64,000 nucleotides of DNA from assembly GCF_900115075.1 (NCBI RefSeq), contig NZ_FOVG01000004.1, forward strand, positions 186,001 to 250,000, read 5' to 3'. Positions 45,321 to 54,207 of the stretch are shown here, in pieces (positions within the stretch are counted from its first letter, which is position 1; each line of letters opens with the position of its first letter). The notes under the pieces were generated by a model that was not told the DNA's origin, ran no database searches, and saw nothing but the letters and a program-made list of their open reading frames with translations. The position numbers and the translations under genes are program-made. The stretch is from Candidatus Pantoea varia. Its GTDB lineage: Bacteria > Pseudomonadota > Gammaproteobacteria > Enterobacterales > Enterobacteriaceae.

Positions 45321-47693
45321 TCAAAAATCGACGTTAACACCTAACTGGAAAGTACGGCCCGGCATCACGGCCAGTGCCTGATCGTTGCGCTCCTGCTGAG
45401 TGGCGCTGGTCAGTTCACGGCTGCTGAGGTAATCCCAGTATTTGCGATCGGTTATGTTGTAAAGCCCGCCACTCAGCCTGACGTTATGCGCGACGCGCCA
45501 GTAAGCGGTCATATCCACCATGCCATAACCTGGTACCCGCATGTAATCGGTACTGGAGTCGGCCAGGCTGCTGCCGTTGTTGGCGAAGCTTTCGCGGTTA
45601 GTCGCGCTGGCTTGTTTACCTTTGACAAAGGTCGCGGTAACGGCGGCACCGTAGCCACGCGCCTCATCATCCCAGGCGAGTCCGACAATCGCTTTCATCG
45701 GGGCAACACTCTCCAGGTCGATGTAGCGGTCACCAAGGTAGCTCGACTTTGCCGCACCCTGCGTGTAACCCAACGCCAGATTGGCGCTCAGACCCTCGAC
45801 CTCACTGAACCAGCTGCCGAAATTCACTTTACTGCTGATTTCAGCCCCGTAGATGTAGGCTTTATCGCGGTTCTCCGCCTGATAGGTGGTGTAAATGTTG
45901 GCGGGCACATTGACGAACTGATCCGGATTAGCCGCCCGGCTGTAACGGGTAAAGGCAATAAAGTTTTTATAGTCGTTATAAAAAGCGGCAGCGTTAAGCG
46001 TGACGCCTTTTGCCACCTCTCCTTTTACACCCCACTCGTAGTTGTTGCTGGTTTCGGTTTTCAGGTCTGCATTACCAATCAGCGCATACTGCGCGGTGCC
46101 GGCATAGCTGGAGCCAAGGTTCCATGAGCCATAGAGCTGGGTATCGTTGGGGAACTGCGCGCCACGGGTATATTGCAGATAAGTCATCAGTTTCGGTGTC
46201 AGATCGTACTGGAAGGCGATCGACGGCAATATCTGGGTGTCGCTGTTTGGCGATCCGTAGAGCGCTGAAACTTCGCTGGCATCGAGCACGCTACTGTTCG
46301 TGGTCAGCGTCGCCACATCACGTGGCCGGGTGTTCTGATAGGCCACGCGCGCGCCCGGCACGATAGCCGCCCGATGTCCGTCAGCATCGAAGCTGATAGT
46401 ATCCTGCAGATAACCGCCCACGCTGTAGCTGCGGCTGTTAGCCTGCGGCTGCATAATCGCAGTAAAAGCACTGGCTGGCGGTGACTGACGGAAAGGTCGC
46501 TCAGTATCCACCAGGCGCGCATTCAGCCCGGCACTCAGTTCATGTCGCCCGACGCTTTTAAGCGCACGGGTGTCAAAACCGTAGCTGTCGCTGTTGTAGT
46601 CGGAATAGACGGTTTGCCTGGCGGTGGCACTCGACGGCATTAGGGTGTTGTCATGCGCCTGGGTCTGCTGCCAGTAAACGCGGGTCGTCAGGCTGTCGAT
46701 CAGGTCATTGTAAGGGGTGTACTCATCCGCCAGGCTGATGCCCCAGCGGCGGGTATCACTCTGCTGCTGTGCCGTTCCCCAGACGGTATTGCCTGAAGTG
46801 CTCCAGCTGTCGTAATGGCTGTGGTGGGTTTTGTGATAGTAATCAACCGTCACGCTGAGCTTGTGAGCATCATTGGGCTGCCAGATGCCGGAAGTCATAA
46901 AGGCGTCGGAGTGCCAGTTGGCCGGATAAGCATCGAGCGTATCACTGTTGTTACGGGTCTGCTGTCCGTCACGACGACTGTAGACAAAAACCCCCCTCAG
47001 CGTGTCATCGCCTGCTGCTGCAGTCATGCCGTTGTGCCAGCTGCGACTGGCAGAGTCGTAGTCGCTTTGATAGCCGAAAAAGGTCGGCTTGCCGGGGTGC
47101 AGATAGTCGTCAGGGGATTTGTTACGGAACGAGACGTTGCCGCCAATCGAGGTGTTTGGCTGATCCACTGCTGTGGCGCCCTTCTCAATCTCAATACGAC
47201 CAAACATATAGGGATCGATGTAATCGCGGCCAATGCCAAAGCTGTCGAGACCTGCGCGTCCTACATAGCTGCGGCCAGTGGCCTGCGGCAACGGAATGCC
47301 GTCCACATCCAGACCGACGCGGTTGCTCTCGAGGCCTCGAATGTTGTAGCCGGTATAACCAGCCCGATCAAAACCGCTCTTACCGGCTGATGAACCGCCA
47401 CTGGTACCGGTGGCACTGATCAGCGGTTCATAGCGCATGATCGATCCAAAGTCAGTGGCACCACGCTGTTGCAGATCGCTGGCAGAGAGCGAGGTTTTAC
47501 TGCCTGCCGTTTTTTTGATTTCCGGCGCCGTCACCGTCATTACCTGTTCGGCATCGCTGCTATAGCGGTCAGAAAGGGTCAGCGTGGCAGATTCACTGCC
47601 CGCAGCATAAGTGCAGGTGGTATTGATGAAGGTGGCGAGCAACGCCAGTTGAGTCAGACGCGGTTGCGTCAATCTCCGAAAACGTGGTGACAT
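45321..47693 (-). CDS. hmuR: TonB-dependent heme/hemoglobin receptor HmuR
   Basis: This is an outer-membrane receptor of up to 790 residues with a signal peptide (cleaved after about residue 31, TYAA). Its plug domain runs about 60-180 (GYNIRGLESNRVGLDVDGIP) and the 22-strand barrel ends in aromatic GVNVDF. The TonB box is probably EQVMTVTA. Heme-receptor landmarks are modified: the FRAP region reads GAQFPNDTQLYG and the NPDL region NADLKTETSNNYEW. It heads the hmu operon, with a strong Fur box about 140 bp upstream. Substrate (heme or a heme protein) is inferred from context. Confidence 0.93.
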   Translation of the reverse strand: MSPRFRRLTQPRLTQLALLATFINTTCTYAAGSESATLTLSDRYSSDAEQVMTVTAPEIKKTAGSKTSLSASDLQQRGATDFGSIMRYEPLISATGTSGGSSAGKSGFDRAGYTGYNIRGLESNRVGLDVDGIPLPQATGRSYVGRAGLDSFGIGRDYIDPYMFGRIEIEKGATAVDQPNTSIGGNVSFRNKSPDDYLHPGKPTFFGYQSDYDSASRSWHNGMTAAAGDDTLRGVFVYSRRDGQQTRNNSDTLDAYPANWHSDAFMTSGIWQPNDAHKLSVTVDYYHKTHHSHYDSWSTSGNTVWGTAQQQSDTRRWGISLADEYTPYNDLIDSLTTRVYWQQTQAHDNTLMPSSATARQTVYSDYNSDSYGFDTRALKSVGRHELSAGLNARLVDTERPFRQSPPASAFTAIMQPQANSRSYSVGGYLQDTISFDADGHRAAIVPGARVAYQNTRPRDVATLTTNSSVLDASEVSALYGSPNSDTQILPSIAFQYDLTPKLMTYLQYTRGAQFPNDTQLYGSWNLGSSYAGTAQYALIGNADLKTETSNNYEWGVKGEVAKGVTLNAAAFYNDYKNFIAFTRYSRAANPDQFVNVPANIYTTYQAENRDKAYIYGAEISSKVNFGSWFSEVEGLSANLALGYTQGAAKSSYLGDRYIDLESVAPMKAIVGLAWDDEARGYGAAVTATFVKGKQASATNRESFANNGSSLADSSTDYMRVPGYGMVDMTAYWRVAHNVRLSGGLYNITDRKYWDYLSSRELTSATQQERNDQALAVMPGRTFQLGVNVDF

Positions 47694-47824
47694 AGGCGCG
47701 AATTACCTGATTAATTGTTAGTATTCGCTCACTTGCTTGCTGGCAACAGTAAAACGGCTCCGCATAAAAGCCGTGAAAAGTCAGAACATCATGCTGGTGT
47801 AGTAATTATCGCCCGGAACTTAAT

Positions 47825-47843
47825 ACAACTGATAATCATTATC
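47825..47843. promoter_or_regulatory. Fur box between hmuR and the SelW-like gene
   Basis: A 19-mer ending GATAATCATTATC matches the Fur consensus at 15 of 19 positions, including an unbroken 13-base run. It lies 132-150 bp before hmuR and 90-108 bp before the divergent SelW-like gene. Fur with iron would repress at least hmuR. Confidence 0.9.
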
Positions 47844-47932
47844 AATCTTATTTACATTTAGATATAAACCACAGCGCACAAATTGTTAAACCGAATGCAC
47901 TGGCATTTATCAACACGTAAAGGAATAGAGTT

Positions 47933-48229
47933 ATGGCACAAAAACCTGTGGTTGTTATTCACTACTGTATGCAATGCAACTGGCTGATGCGGTCAGCGTG
48001 GATGGCACAGGAACTTCTGCATACTTTCGCGGAGGATCTGGCGGAAGTAACCCTGAAACCAGGCACCGGCGGTATCTTTGAAATTACGCTGGATGAGCAT
48101 CTGCTGTGGGAACGCAAGCGTGATGGTGGCTTCCCGGATGCGACCACGCTGAAACAGCGCGTGCGCGACATCTGTTTCCCGGATCGTACCCTGGGCCACA
48201 TCGACAAAAACAAAGCTGAAATCAGCTGA
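47933..48229 (+). CDS. SelT/SelW/SelH family redox protein (Cys form)
   Basis: This is a 98-residue thioredoxin-like protein of the Rdx family. The motif HYCMQCNWLMRSAWMAQELL near residue 10 carries the CxxC pair, with cysteine where eukaryotic homologs have selenocysteine. GTGGIFEITLDEHLLWERKR is near residue 44, and the C-terminal block (IDKNKAEIS) is typical. It has a good AAAGGA ribosome site. It is divergent from hmuR across the Fur box and convergent with yqjI, whose stop abuts its own. The role is unknown; a link to iron or redox stress is inferred from position. Confidence 0.85.
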   Translation: MAQKPVVVIHYCMQCNWLMRSAWMAQELLHTFAEDLAEVTLKPGTGGIFEITLDEHLLWERKRDGGFPDATTLKQRVRDICFPDRTLGHIDKNKAEIS

Positions 48230-48769
48230 TTAACTGTGAGTGATTTTTTCAGCCGCGTCGTGCAGCGCCTTAATCAGCGTCTGCAGCGCGGCTTCTGAGA
48301 TATCTTCCTGCGCCAGCCGCTGGTTCAGCGCGACCTTCAGCCCATAAATCGCCTGCTCTACAGCCGGAATGCTGCGGTTATTGACCAGAATCGCCAGCGT
48401 AGAGAGCCGCGTGATCAGGCTGGAGACCGTTTCCAGGTTCTCTGCCAGCTGCGCCTCTCCCGTTGCGGTCAGACGATAGGCTTTACGCGCTGTCTGCGCA
48501 TCCACCACCTCAATCGCCTCCATCTCTTCAAGCAGCGTCAGATTGGGGTAGATGATCCCCGGGCTAGGCGAATACTCTCCCTTCGACAGCACCTCAACCG
48601 ACTTGATCAGTTCATAGCCGTGCGCCGCATTCTGCGCTAGGAAATGGAGCATCAGCAGGCGGATCTCACTTGCTTCCAGCATCTTTTCGCGTCGTTTGCG
48701 TCGTCCGCCGCAGCCGCCTGCGCGCGTACTCTGATCGTCAGATGATGTAGAATTCGGATGCTGTTTCAT
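48230..48769 (-). CDS. yqjI: PadR-family regulator, YqjI-like
   Basis: The protein has 179 residues. The PadR winged helix includes LMLHFLAQNAAHGYELIKSV near residue 40 and the recognition region YSPSPGIIYPNLTLLEEMEA near 67. A C-terminal helix (residues ~115-175) probably dimerises. E. coli YqjI represses yqjH and itself and is released by nickel, through a His/Cys-rich N-terminal tail. Here the tail is short and has only one His and one Cys in the first 30 residues, so metal sensing may differ. yqjH lies upstream on the same strand, not divergent as in E. coli. Confidence 0.85.
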   Translation of the reverse strand: MKQHPNSTSSDDQSTRAGGCGGRRKRREKMLEASEIRLLMLHFLAQNAAHGYELIKSVEVLSKGEYSPSPGIIYPNLTLLEEMEAIEVVDAQTARKAYRLTATGEAQLAENLETVSSLITRLSTLAILVNNRSIPAVEQAIYGLKVALNQRLAQEDISEAALQTLIKALHDAAEKITHS

Positions 48770-48841
48770 GGCCTGCCCTGCGGGAAAAAAGTCGGATTGA
48801 TGGTAGTCCGCCGTCTGGCAAAACTCAATTGCCAGAGCCGC

Positions 48842-49675
48842 TTACTTCTGGTGCCAGTAGGCCACCGCCCGCACAAAATCACTGTTGAGGCCGCGCTGTA
48901 CCGTGAAGTAGTCAGCCAGCGCTTTCACAAATTCACCTTCGCCGGTCAGCCAGATAAAGTAATCTTCCGCCGGGAGTGTGAGCTGATCCAGCCGGGCAAT
49001 CAGCTGGCTGAGCTGCGCTTTCTGCATCTGACCGCTGCCCAGCCAGTTTGTCGTTACGCCAGTCGTATCCGATAAATAGCCGCGGCCCGTCGCTTCATCG
49101 GTAAAGGCATAGAGATGCAAAGACCGGGCACTTGCGTCACGCTGACGACGCGCAAACGCTGGCAGCCCGGTCTCATCACAGACGTAAAGCTGAAATGCGT
49201 AATCGGTCGGCACCACCAGCGAACCGCGTGGCCCACCGATAATTAATTTATCGCCCACCTGCGCCTGCGTTGCCCAGTCACTCGCCACGCCCTGCGGGTG
49301 AATATAGAAATCCAGGGTCAGTGAAGAGACACCATCGAATTCCAGCGGCGTGTAGTCGCGCGCCAGCGGACGCAAACCTTCGGGCCAGACAATGCCCGCG
49401 TCGGTCATCTGCGGCAGAGCCAGTGTTTCACCTTCAGCGGAAGGGAAAAATACCTTGATGTGGTCATCAAAGCCTGCCGATGTAAAGCCCGCCAGATCGC
49501 TGCCGCTGAACCGGATGCGCCAGAATTTACCGGCAATGTTAGTTTTACTGGCGACCTGAATATGACGGAAACGCAGTTCATTACGGACGCGCTGGGGTAA
49601 ACGCTGATTAGCTGATGCAGTCAAAATATCTCTCCTCAAGCTATGCCCGTGATTCAGGGGCATGCTCACTGTCAT
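48842..49675 (-). CDS. yqjH: Siderophore-interacting FAD ferric reductase YqjH
   Basis: The protein has 277 residues of the siderophore-interacting (SIP) family, which uses NADPH and FAD to reduce ferric siderophores in the cytoplasm. The flavin-binding block is RDYTPLEF near residue 104, and DFYIHPQGVASDWATQA follows. GDKLIIGGPRGSL is near 141, and the C-terminal half holds the SIP domain (YFIWLTGEGEFVKAL). A Fur-like sequence and an 11-bp inverted repeat lie upstream of its start. yqjI follows 72 bp after the stop. Confidence 0.92.
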   Translation of the reverse strand: MTVSMPLNHGHSLRRDILTASANQRLPQRVRNELRFRHIQVASKTNIAGKFWRIRFSGSDLAGFTSAGFDDHIKVFFPSAEGETLALPQMTDAGIVWPEGLRPLARDYTPLEFDGVSSLTLDFYIHPQGVASDWATQAQVGDKLIIGGPRGSLVVPTDYAFQLYVCDETGLPAFARRQRDASARSLHLYAFTDEATGRGYLSDTTGVTTNWLGSGQMQKAQLSQLIARLDQLTLPAEDYFIWLTGEGEFVKALADYFTVQRGLNSDFVRAVAYWHQK

Positions 49676-49687
49676 GAAATTTTAATG

Positions 49688-49706
49688 GAATAACAATCAT
49701 TCTCAT
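49688..49706. promoter_or_regulatory. Fur-like box before yqjH
   Basis: A 19-mer containing AATCATTCTC (nine of ten to the Fur right half) matches the consensus at 13 of 19 positions. It sits close to the yqjH start. In E. coli yqjH is repressed by Fur as well as YqjI. Confidence 0.55.
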
Positions 49707-49729
49707 CTGAAGCCGGGAGATTAGCTATG

Positions 49730-49781
49730 ATATATCTTAATCACAAGAACGAAAAATGCGATCGGGCTTGTTAAGATATAT
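49730..49781. promoter_or_regulatory. Long-spaced 11-bp inverted repeat, probable YqjI operator
   Basis: ATATATCTTAA (49730-49740) and TTAAGATATAT (49771-49781) are exact complements separated by 30 bp. The centres are 41 bp apart, about four helical turns. This places two identical half-site pairs on one face of the DNA 55-106 bp before yqjH. Assignment to YqjI is inferred from the neighbouring genes. Confidence 0.55.
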
Positions 49782-49886
49782 TTTACAGAGATGCAGGTGT
49801 GCGTATCGCAGGCGTGAAGCGACCCTGACAAGCGTTCAGAAAAGTATTTGCGGGTTTTTAAGGCGGGCAGATAAGGTTAAGGCTGG

Positions 49887-49905
49887 CCGGCTCCTGACGA
49901 GCCGG
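49887..49905. terminator. Stem-loop downstream of the small secreted protein gene
   Basis: A seven-bp stem CCGGCTC/GAGCCGG with loop CTGAC lies 38 nt past the stop at 49943. The minus-strand tail is not clearly T-rich. The flanking 49782-49886 holds no gene I can support. Confidence 0.45.
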
Positions 49906-49942
49906 TCATGTTGTGCCGCCGGGTCTGGCAGCGTCTCAGCAC

Positions 49943-50137
49943 TTACAGCGTGTCGTTGAATCCGGAGAGGGAAGCGTTACTGCTGGTGTGTTCCGGCAGC
50001 TCACCGTCACCCAGAATTTCATGCTGGGAGGCCTGAGAGTGCGGATGCAGCCCAGCAGGCGGTGAGAAAGGCTCAGCCTGCTGCGCCATTGCCATAACAG
50101 GCAATGCCAGAATCAGTGAAATCATTAAGCGTCGCAT
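49943..50137 (-). CDS. Small secreted protein of unknown function
   Basis: A 64-residue frame has a clear signal peptide (MRRLMISLILALPVMAMA, cleaved before QQAE). The mature peptide is about 46 residues, rich in Ser, His, Pro and acidic residues, without cysteines. I recognise no family. It stands alone between yqjH and the Rob-like regulator. A GAAGACA element serves as a weak ribosome site. The signal peptide supports a real gene; nothing else shows a role. Confidence 0.6.
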   Translation of the reverse strand: MRRLMISLILALPVMAMAQQAEPFSPPAGLHPHSQASQHEILGDGELPEHTSSNASLSGFNDTL

Positions 50138-50358
50138 AATTGTCTTCGTTTGTCGTTTTGGCCGGAAAAGGCCTGAAATGCAGATGAATGTTCCAGCCCC
50201 ATCACGGATGCACGATGATTCCGGTATGACAGGGTTTCGGGAGAGGATTTTACGCCAGAACGGCGAGTTAGTTTATAGAATCGTGCGGTTTGTCACAGTT
50301 TACCGCACGAAATATGCATTAACGAGGCCGGGAGTCACTCGCCCTGCCCTGCTGGCTG

Positions 50359-51228
50359 CTACGCCTGCATCACCGGAATAGAAAATACGCCGCTCAGCCA
50401 GTCGGGCTTACACTGTGCAAAGTCGAGACGCAGCAGATCTTTACCCGGACGGCGGGAAACACCCAGCGCTGGCAGATGCTGATAGTAGATATCCTCGATA
50501 AAACGCGTCAGCTGCTCCGGTCTGCCGCTCCAGCGAATCGACGCATAGAGGCCCGGCACTTCACTCCAGCTGCCGGTGTGGTCACTCAGCAGATCGGCAT
50601 ATTGCGGCTCCAGCGCCTGAAACAGGCTGATATTCTGCTGGTCAGCCGAACTCTGGCCGGGGCCATACTGAAAGCCTAACCAACCCTGCGCAACATGGCT
50701 GCCCGCCAGCGCGACCAGTTGCCGTGCCTGATCAGCCACCCGGTGATCGCGATCGGCAATGTAATCACCAAACTTACACTCCCACTCCTGCGTCTCTCCT
50801 CGCAGATGCAGCTCTTCCTCGCGTTCCACCAGCGTTGCGCGCTCTGCCAGCGACCGCACCAGAATGCGACCATGGAAATTTTTCACCGGCAAATGGGGAA
50901 TACGCCGAAACGCGCCAGGCGTCAGCGCAAAGTGGCCTTTGAATACCCGGGTAAAGTTTTGCTGGTTATCAAAACCAAAACGCACGGCGATATCGATTAG
51001 CGTCATGCGCGTCAGACGCAGCGCCATAGCCGCCATCGTCAGACGCCGTTTGCGGGTATACGCCGCCAGCGTCTGTCCGGTCATCTCCTTGAACATGCGC
51101 TGCATGTGCCATTTCGAATAACCTGATTTCAGGGTGATTTGATCGATATTGAGATCGTCGGTGAGATTGGCTTCAATCCACTCGACCAGATCGTTAATGT
51201 GCTGTTTTTTAATGGCCTGACTGAGCAT
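50359..51228 (-). CDS. Rob-like AraC-family regulator with GyrI-like domain
   Basis: The protein has 289 residues. An N-terminal AraC/XylS DNA-binding domain (SGYSKWHMQRMFKEMTGQTL near 35, AVRFGFDNQQNFTRVFK near 80) resembles Rob/MarA/SoxS. The C-terminal domain (PGLYASIRWSGRPEQLTRF near 220) matches the GyrI-like effector domain of Rob. E. coli Rob controls efflux and solvent or antibiotic tolerance. As Pantoea should also have rob elsewhere, this is probably a paralog, so no symbol is given. It is single, with no partner gene visible. Confidence 0.85.
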   Translation of the reverse strand: MLSQAIKKQHINDLVEWIEANLTDDLNIDQITLKSGYSKWHMQRMFKEMTGQTLAAYTRKRRLTMAAMALRLTRMTLIDIAVRFGFDNQQNFTRVFKGHFALTPGAFRRIPHLPVKNFHGRILVRSLAERATLVEREEELHLRGETQEWECKFGDYIADRDHRVADQARQLVALAGSHVAQGWLGFQYGPGQSSADQQNISLFQALEPQYADLLSDHTGSWSEVPGLYASIRWSGRPEQLTRFIEDIYYQHLPALGVSRRPGKDLLRLDFAQCKPDWLSGVFSIPVMQA

Positions 51229-51371
51229 GATGGCGATTTACGACGCGGGTTAGGACTGGGATTATCGTCACAAAAGGATAACAAAAATCGCGAATCGGTG
51301 TAAGGAAAGGGTAAGGCGCACGCGCCCGTTCAGGGCGTTTCCGCATTAATTGCTTAGGTTACTAACTAAAA

Positions 51372-51393
51372 AAGGCTGACTGACGTCAGCCTT
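51372..51393 (-). terminator. Terminator of the cioAB operon
   Basis: The nine-bp stem AAGGCTGAC/GTCAGCCTT with loop TGAC ends in a six-T run on the minus strand. It lies 54 nt past the DUF2474 stop. Confidence 0.9.
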
Positions 51394-51446
51394 CTGATTA
51401 TTGATAAAAACTGCGCCGGACAGCTGTGAGACGGCGTCTGCGACAA

Positions 51447-51620
51447 CTAATGACTGCGCATTCCGGCCGCTGTCATCATCATGCGGAACAGCGAGGCGAC
51501 GACGCCCAGTGCCAACACGCTGGCGGCATAGATAAACACCAGCCACATCACTCGCTTCCACCACGGCACTTTCGTCTCTTCATGGTGATTGTGGTCTTTC
51601 ATGCTGCTGAGGCTTTTCAT
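51447..51620 (-). CDS. DUF2474 small subunit of CIO-type bd oxidase
   Basis: This 57-residue protein has one membrane helix (WLVFIYAASVLALGVVASLF) after a short basic-His N-terminus (HNHHEETKVPWWKRV). The DUF2474 family sits after cioB in many CIO operons and plays a part like CydX. The start at ATG 51620 follows AAGGAT and lies one base after the cioB stop; ATG 51602 is an alternative. It is the third gene of cioA-cioB-DUF2474. Confidence 0.85.
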   Translation of the reverse strand: MKSLSSMKDHNHHEETKVPWWKRVMWLVFIYAASVLALGVVASLFRMMMTAAGMRSH

Positions 51621-51621
51621 A

Positions 51622-52626
51622 TCAATGATATCCTTCATCTGCTTTGATTTTTCCACGGAACACGTAGTAGCTCCAGAAGGTGTAACCCAGGATCATCGGG
51701 ATAATCAGCAGGCTACCTACCAGCATGAAGGCCTGGCTCTGCGGCGGCGACGCGGCATCCCAGATGGTCACGGATGGCGGAATAATGTTTGGCCATACAC
51801 TGATACCCAGACCGGAGAAGCCCAGGAAGACCAGCGCCAGCGTCAGCAGAAACGGTGAATAGTGCGCCTCACGCTTAATGGCGCGCACAATGCCCCACGA
51901 ACAGAGCAATACCAGCACCGGAACCGGCAGGAACAGGAACAGATTTGGCTTGCTGAACCAGCGATGCGCGATATCGGCATGTGCAAACGGTGTCCATAAA
52001 CTAACGATGCCGATAATCACTAACAGCGCGATCACCAGCGGCGTCGCCAGCGCAGACATCTTACGGTGCAGCTCGTTCTCGGTCTTCATGATGAGCCAGG
52101 TACAGCCCAGCAGCGCATACGCCACAACCAGCCCTACGCCGCAGAACAGCGGGAACGGAGCCAGCCAGTCCAGTGCGGAACCGGCGAAACGGCGTCCTTC
52201 CACCGGAATGCCATCCAGGAACGCGCCGACCGCGACACCCTGACTGAAGGTGGCGATAACGGACCCGGCAATAAATGATTTGTCCCAGAATGCCCGATGG
52301 CCTTCAACCGCCTTGAAGCGGAACTCAAAGGCGACACCACGGAAAATCAGGCCAATCAGCATGGCGGTTAGTGGAATCGACAGCGCATCGGTAATCACCG
52401 CATAGGCCAGCGGGAACGCGCCGAACAGGCCTGCGCCACCCAGAACCAGCCAGGTTTCATTACCATCCCAGACTGGCGCAACGGTGTTCACCATCATGTC
52501 ACGCTCGCCGGCATCTTTGTTGAACGGGAACAGCAGACCAATACCCAGGTCAAAACCATCCATCACGATATACATCAGGGTTGCAAAGACGATAATCACA
52601 AACCAGATAACGGAATAATCGATCAT
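51622..52626 (-). CDS. cioB: Cytochrome bd-type quinol oxidase subunit II
   Basis: This is subunit II of a cyanide-insensitive-type bd oxidase. ATG 52626 gives 334 residues with about eight membrane helices, beginning MIDYSVIWFVIIVFATLMYI. A longer frame from 52728 overlaps cioA and is unlikely. The family segment MDGFDLGIGLLFPF near residue 22 and the W(D)GNETWLVLGG segment near 55 are conserved. The start lies one base after the cioA stop, so the two are coupled. With CioA it oxidises quinol and reduces oxygen without pumping protons. Confidence 0.93.
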   Translation of the reverse strand: MIDYSVIWFVIIVFATLMYIVMDGFDLGIGLLFPFNKDAGERDMMVNTVAPVWDGNETWLVLGGAGLFGAFPLAYAVITDALSIPLTAMLIGLIFRGVAFEFRFKAVEGHRAFWDKSFIAGSVIATFSQGVAVGAFLDGIPVEGRRFAGSALDWLAPFPLFCGVGLVVAYALLGCTWLIMKTENELHRKMSALATPLVIALLVIIGIVSLWTPFAHADIAHRWFSKPNLFLFLPVPVLVLLCSWGIVRAIKREAHYSPFLLTLALVFLGFSGLGISVWPNIIPPSVTIWDAASPPQSQAFMLVGSLLIIPMILGYTFWSYYVFRGKIKADEGYH

Positions 52627-52627
52627 C

Positions 52628-54040
52628 TTAGTGGTCTCCATCCTTAAAGGTGGCAGCGGAAAGCGGACGCGCTGGCGTTTTCTTCTGACCCGGTCCACCC
52701 TCTTCGGTGATATGACCTTCGCCGACAACCGGTCCCTGCTTAATCAGACGCATCATGTAGTGATATCCCACACCGAACACCGAGCTGTAGACCAGAATAA
52801 AGGCCAGCAGGCTGATGCTCATGTGCATATCGCCATGTGCCGAGACCGCATCAATGGTGCGCTGCACGCCATACACCACCCACGGCTGACGACCGATTTC
52901 AGTGGTAAACCAGCCCGCCAGAATCGCAATCAGACCGGATGGCCCCATCAACAGTGCAAACCACAGGAAAGGACGCGACTCATAGAGACGGCCTTTGAAA
53001 CGCAGCCACAGGCTGACCACGCCCAGCGTGATCATCAGCAAGCCCAGCGCTACCATCACGCGGAACGACCAGAATATCACCGTGGAATTAGGCCGGTCCT
53101 CTTTCGGGAACGACTTCAGCGCCGGAACCTGCTTGTCCAGGCTGTGCGTCAGAATCAGGCTGCCGAGGTAAGGCACTTCCAGTGCATATTTGGTGCGCTC
53201 CTGCTCCATATCAGGAATACCGAACAGGATAAGCGGTGTGGCTTCACCCGGCGGGTTTTCCCAGTGGCCTTCAATCGCCGCGATTTTAGCAGGCTGATGT
53301 TCCAGCGTATTCAGACCATGCGCATCACCAATCATCGCCTGAATCGGTGCAACGATTAACGCCATCCACAGCGCCATGGAGAACATCTTGCGGATAGCAG
53401 GATTGTTATTCCCCTTCAGCAGATGCCAGGCCGCCGACGAACCCACAAAGAAGGCACTCGCCAGGAACGCCGCCACCGACATATGGAACAGACGGTAAGG
53501 GAAAGAGGGGTTAAAGACGATTTTGAACCAGTCCTGCGGAACCACAATGCCGTTTTCGATGATGAAGCCCTGAGGCGTCTGCATCCAGCTGTTTGAGGCC
53601 AGGATCCAGAAGGTCGAAATCAGCGTTCCCAGGGCGACCATGCAGGTGGCAAAGAAGTGCAGACCCGGACCTACGCGATTCCAGCCAAACAGCATCACGC
53701 CCAGGAAGCCCGCTTCCAGGAAGAACGCTGTCAGCACTTCATAGGTCAGCAGCGGACCGGTGATACTGCCCGCAAACGCCGAGAAGCCGCTCCAGTTAGT
53801 CCCGAACTGATAAGCCATGACCAGCCCTGAGACCACACCCATACCGAAGTTAACGGCAAAGATTTTCGACCAGAAATGGTAGAGATCGCGATAGGTTTGA
53901 TCGCGGGTTTTAAGCCACATACCTTCGAGTACGGCCAGGAAGCTGGCGAGACCGATGGTGATGGCGGGAAAGATAATATGGAAGGAAACAGTAAATGCGA
54001 ACTGAATCCTGGCCAGATGAAAGGCATCTAATCCGAACAT
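52628..54040 (-). CDS. cioA: Cytochrome bd-type quinol oxidase subunit I, CIO type
   Basis: This heme-bearing subunit I has 470 residues, about nine helices, starting MFGLDAFHLARIQFAFTVSFH with the conserved N-terminal His. It is some 50 residues shorter than E. coli CydA; the reduction fits the short Q-loop of the CioA group. GRQPWVVYGVQRT near residue 390 is the conserved quinol-site region. As the first gene of the operon it has a 780-bp upstream gap with a FNR-like box. CIO oxidases are usually favoured under low oxygen or cyanide and sulfide stress. Confidence 0.94.
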   Translation of the reverse strand: MFGLDAFHLARIQFAFTVSFHIIFPAITIGLASFLAVLEGMWLKTRDQTYRDLYHFWSKIFAVNFGMGVVSGLVMAYQFGTNWSGFSAFAGSITGPLLTYEVLTAFFLEAGFLGVMLFGWNRVGPGLHFFATCMVALGTLISTFWILASNSWMQTPQGFIIENGIVVPQDWFKIVFNPSFPYRLFHMSVAAFLASAFFVGSSAAWHLLKGNNNPAIRKMFSMALWMALIVAPIQAMIGDAHGLNTLEHQPAKIAAIEGHWENPPGEATPLILFGIPDMEQERTKYALEVPYLGSLILTHSLDKQVPALKSFPKEDRPNSTVIFWSFRVMVALGLLMITLGVVSLWLRFKGRLYESRPFLWFALLMGPSGLIAILAGWFTTEIGRQPWVVYGVQRTIDAVSAHGDMHMSISLLAFILVYSSVFGVGYHYMMRLIKQGPVVGEGHITEEGGPGQKKTPARPLSAATFKDGDH

Positions 54041-54207
54041 TGCTTACCTCTTTGCCACATAGAACACCATGTATTTACTTATAATTAACAACTTAAGCCT
54101 GATGCGCCTGGTTCTCTGCGCTTATTGAAATTCCCGCCGCAAATTTAAAACTATTTGCGATGAGGAAATAGAAACAGTGGGGTTAATGAAAACTATAACA
54201 GTCTTTA

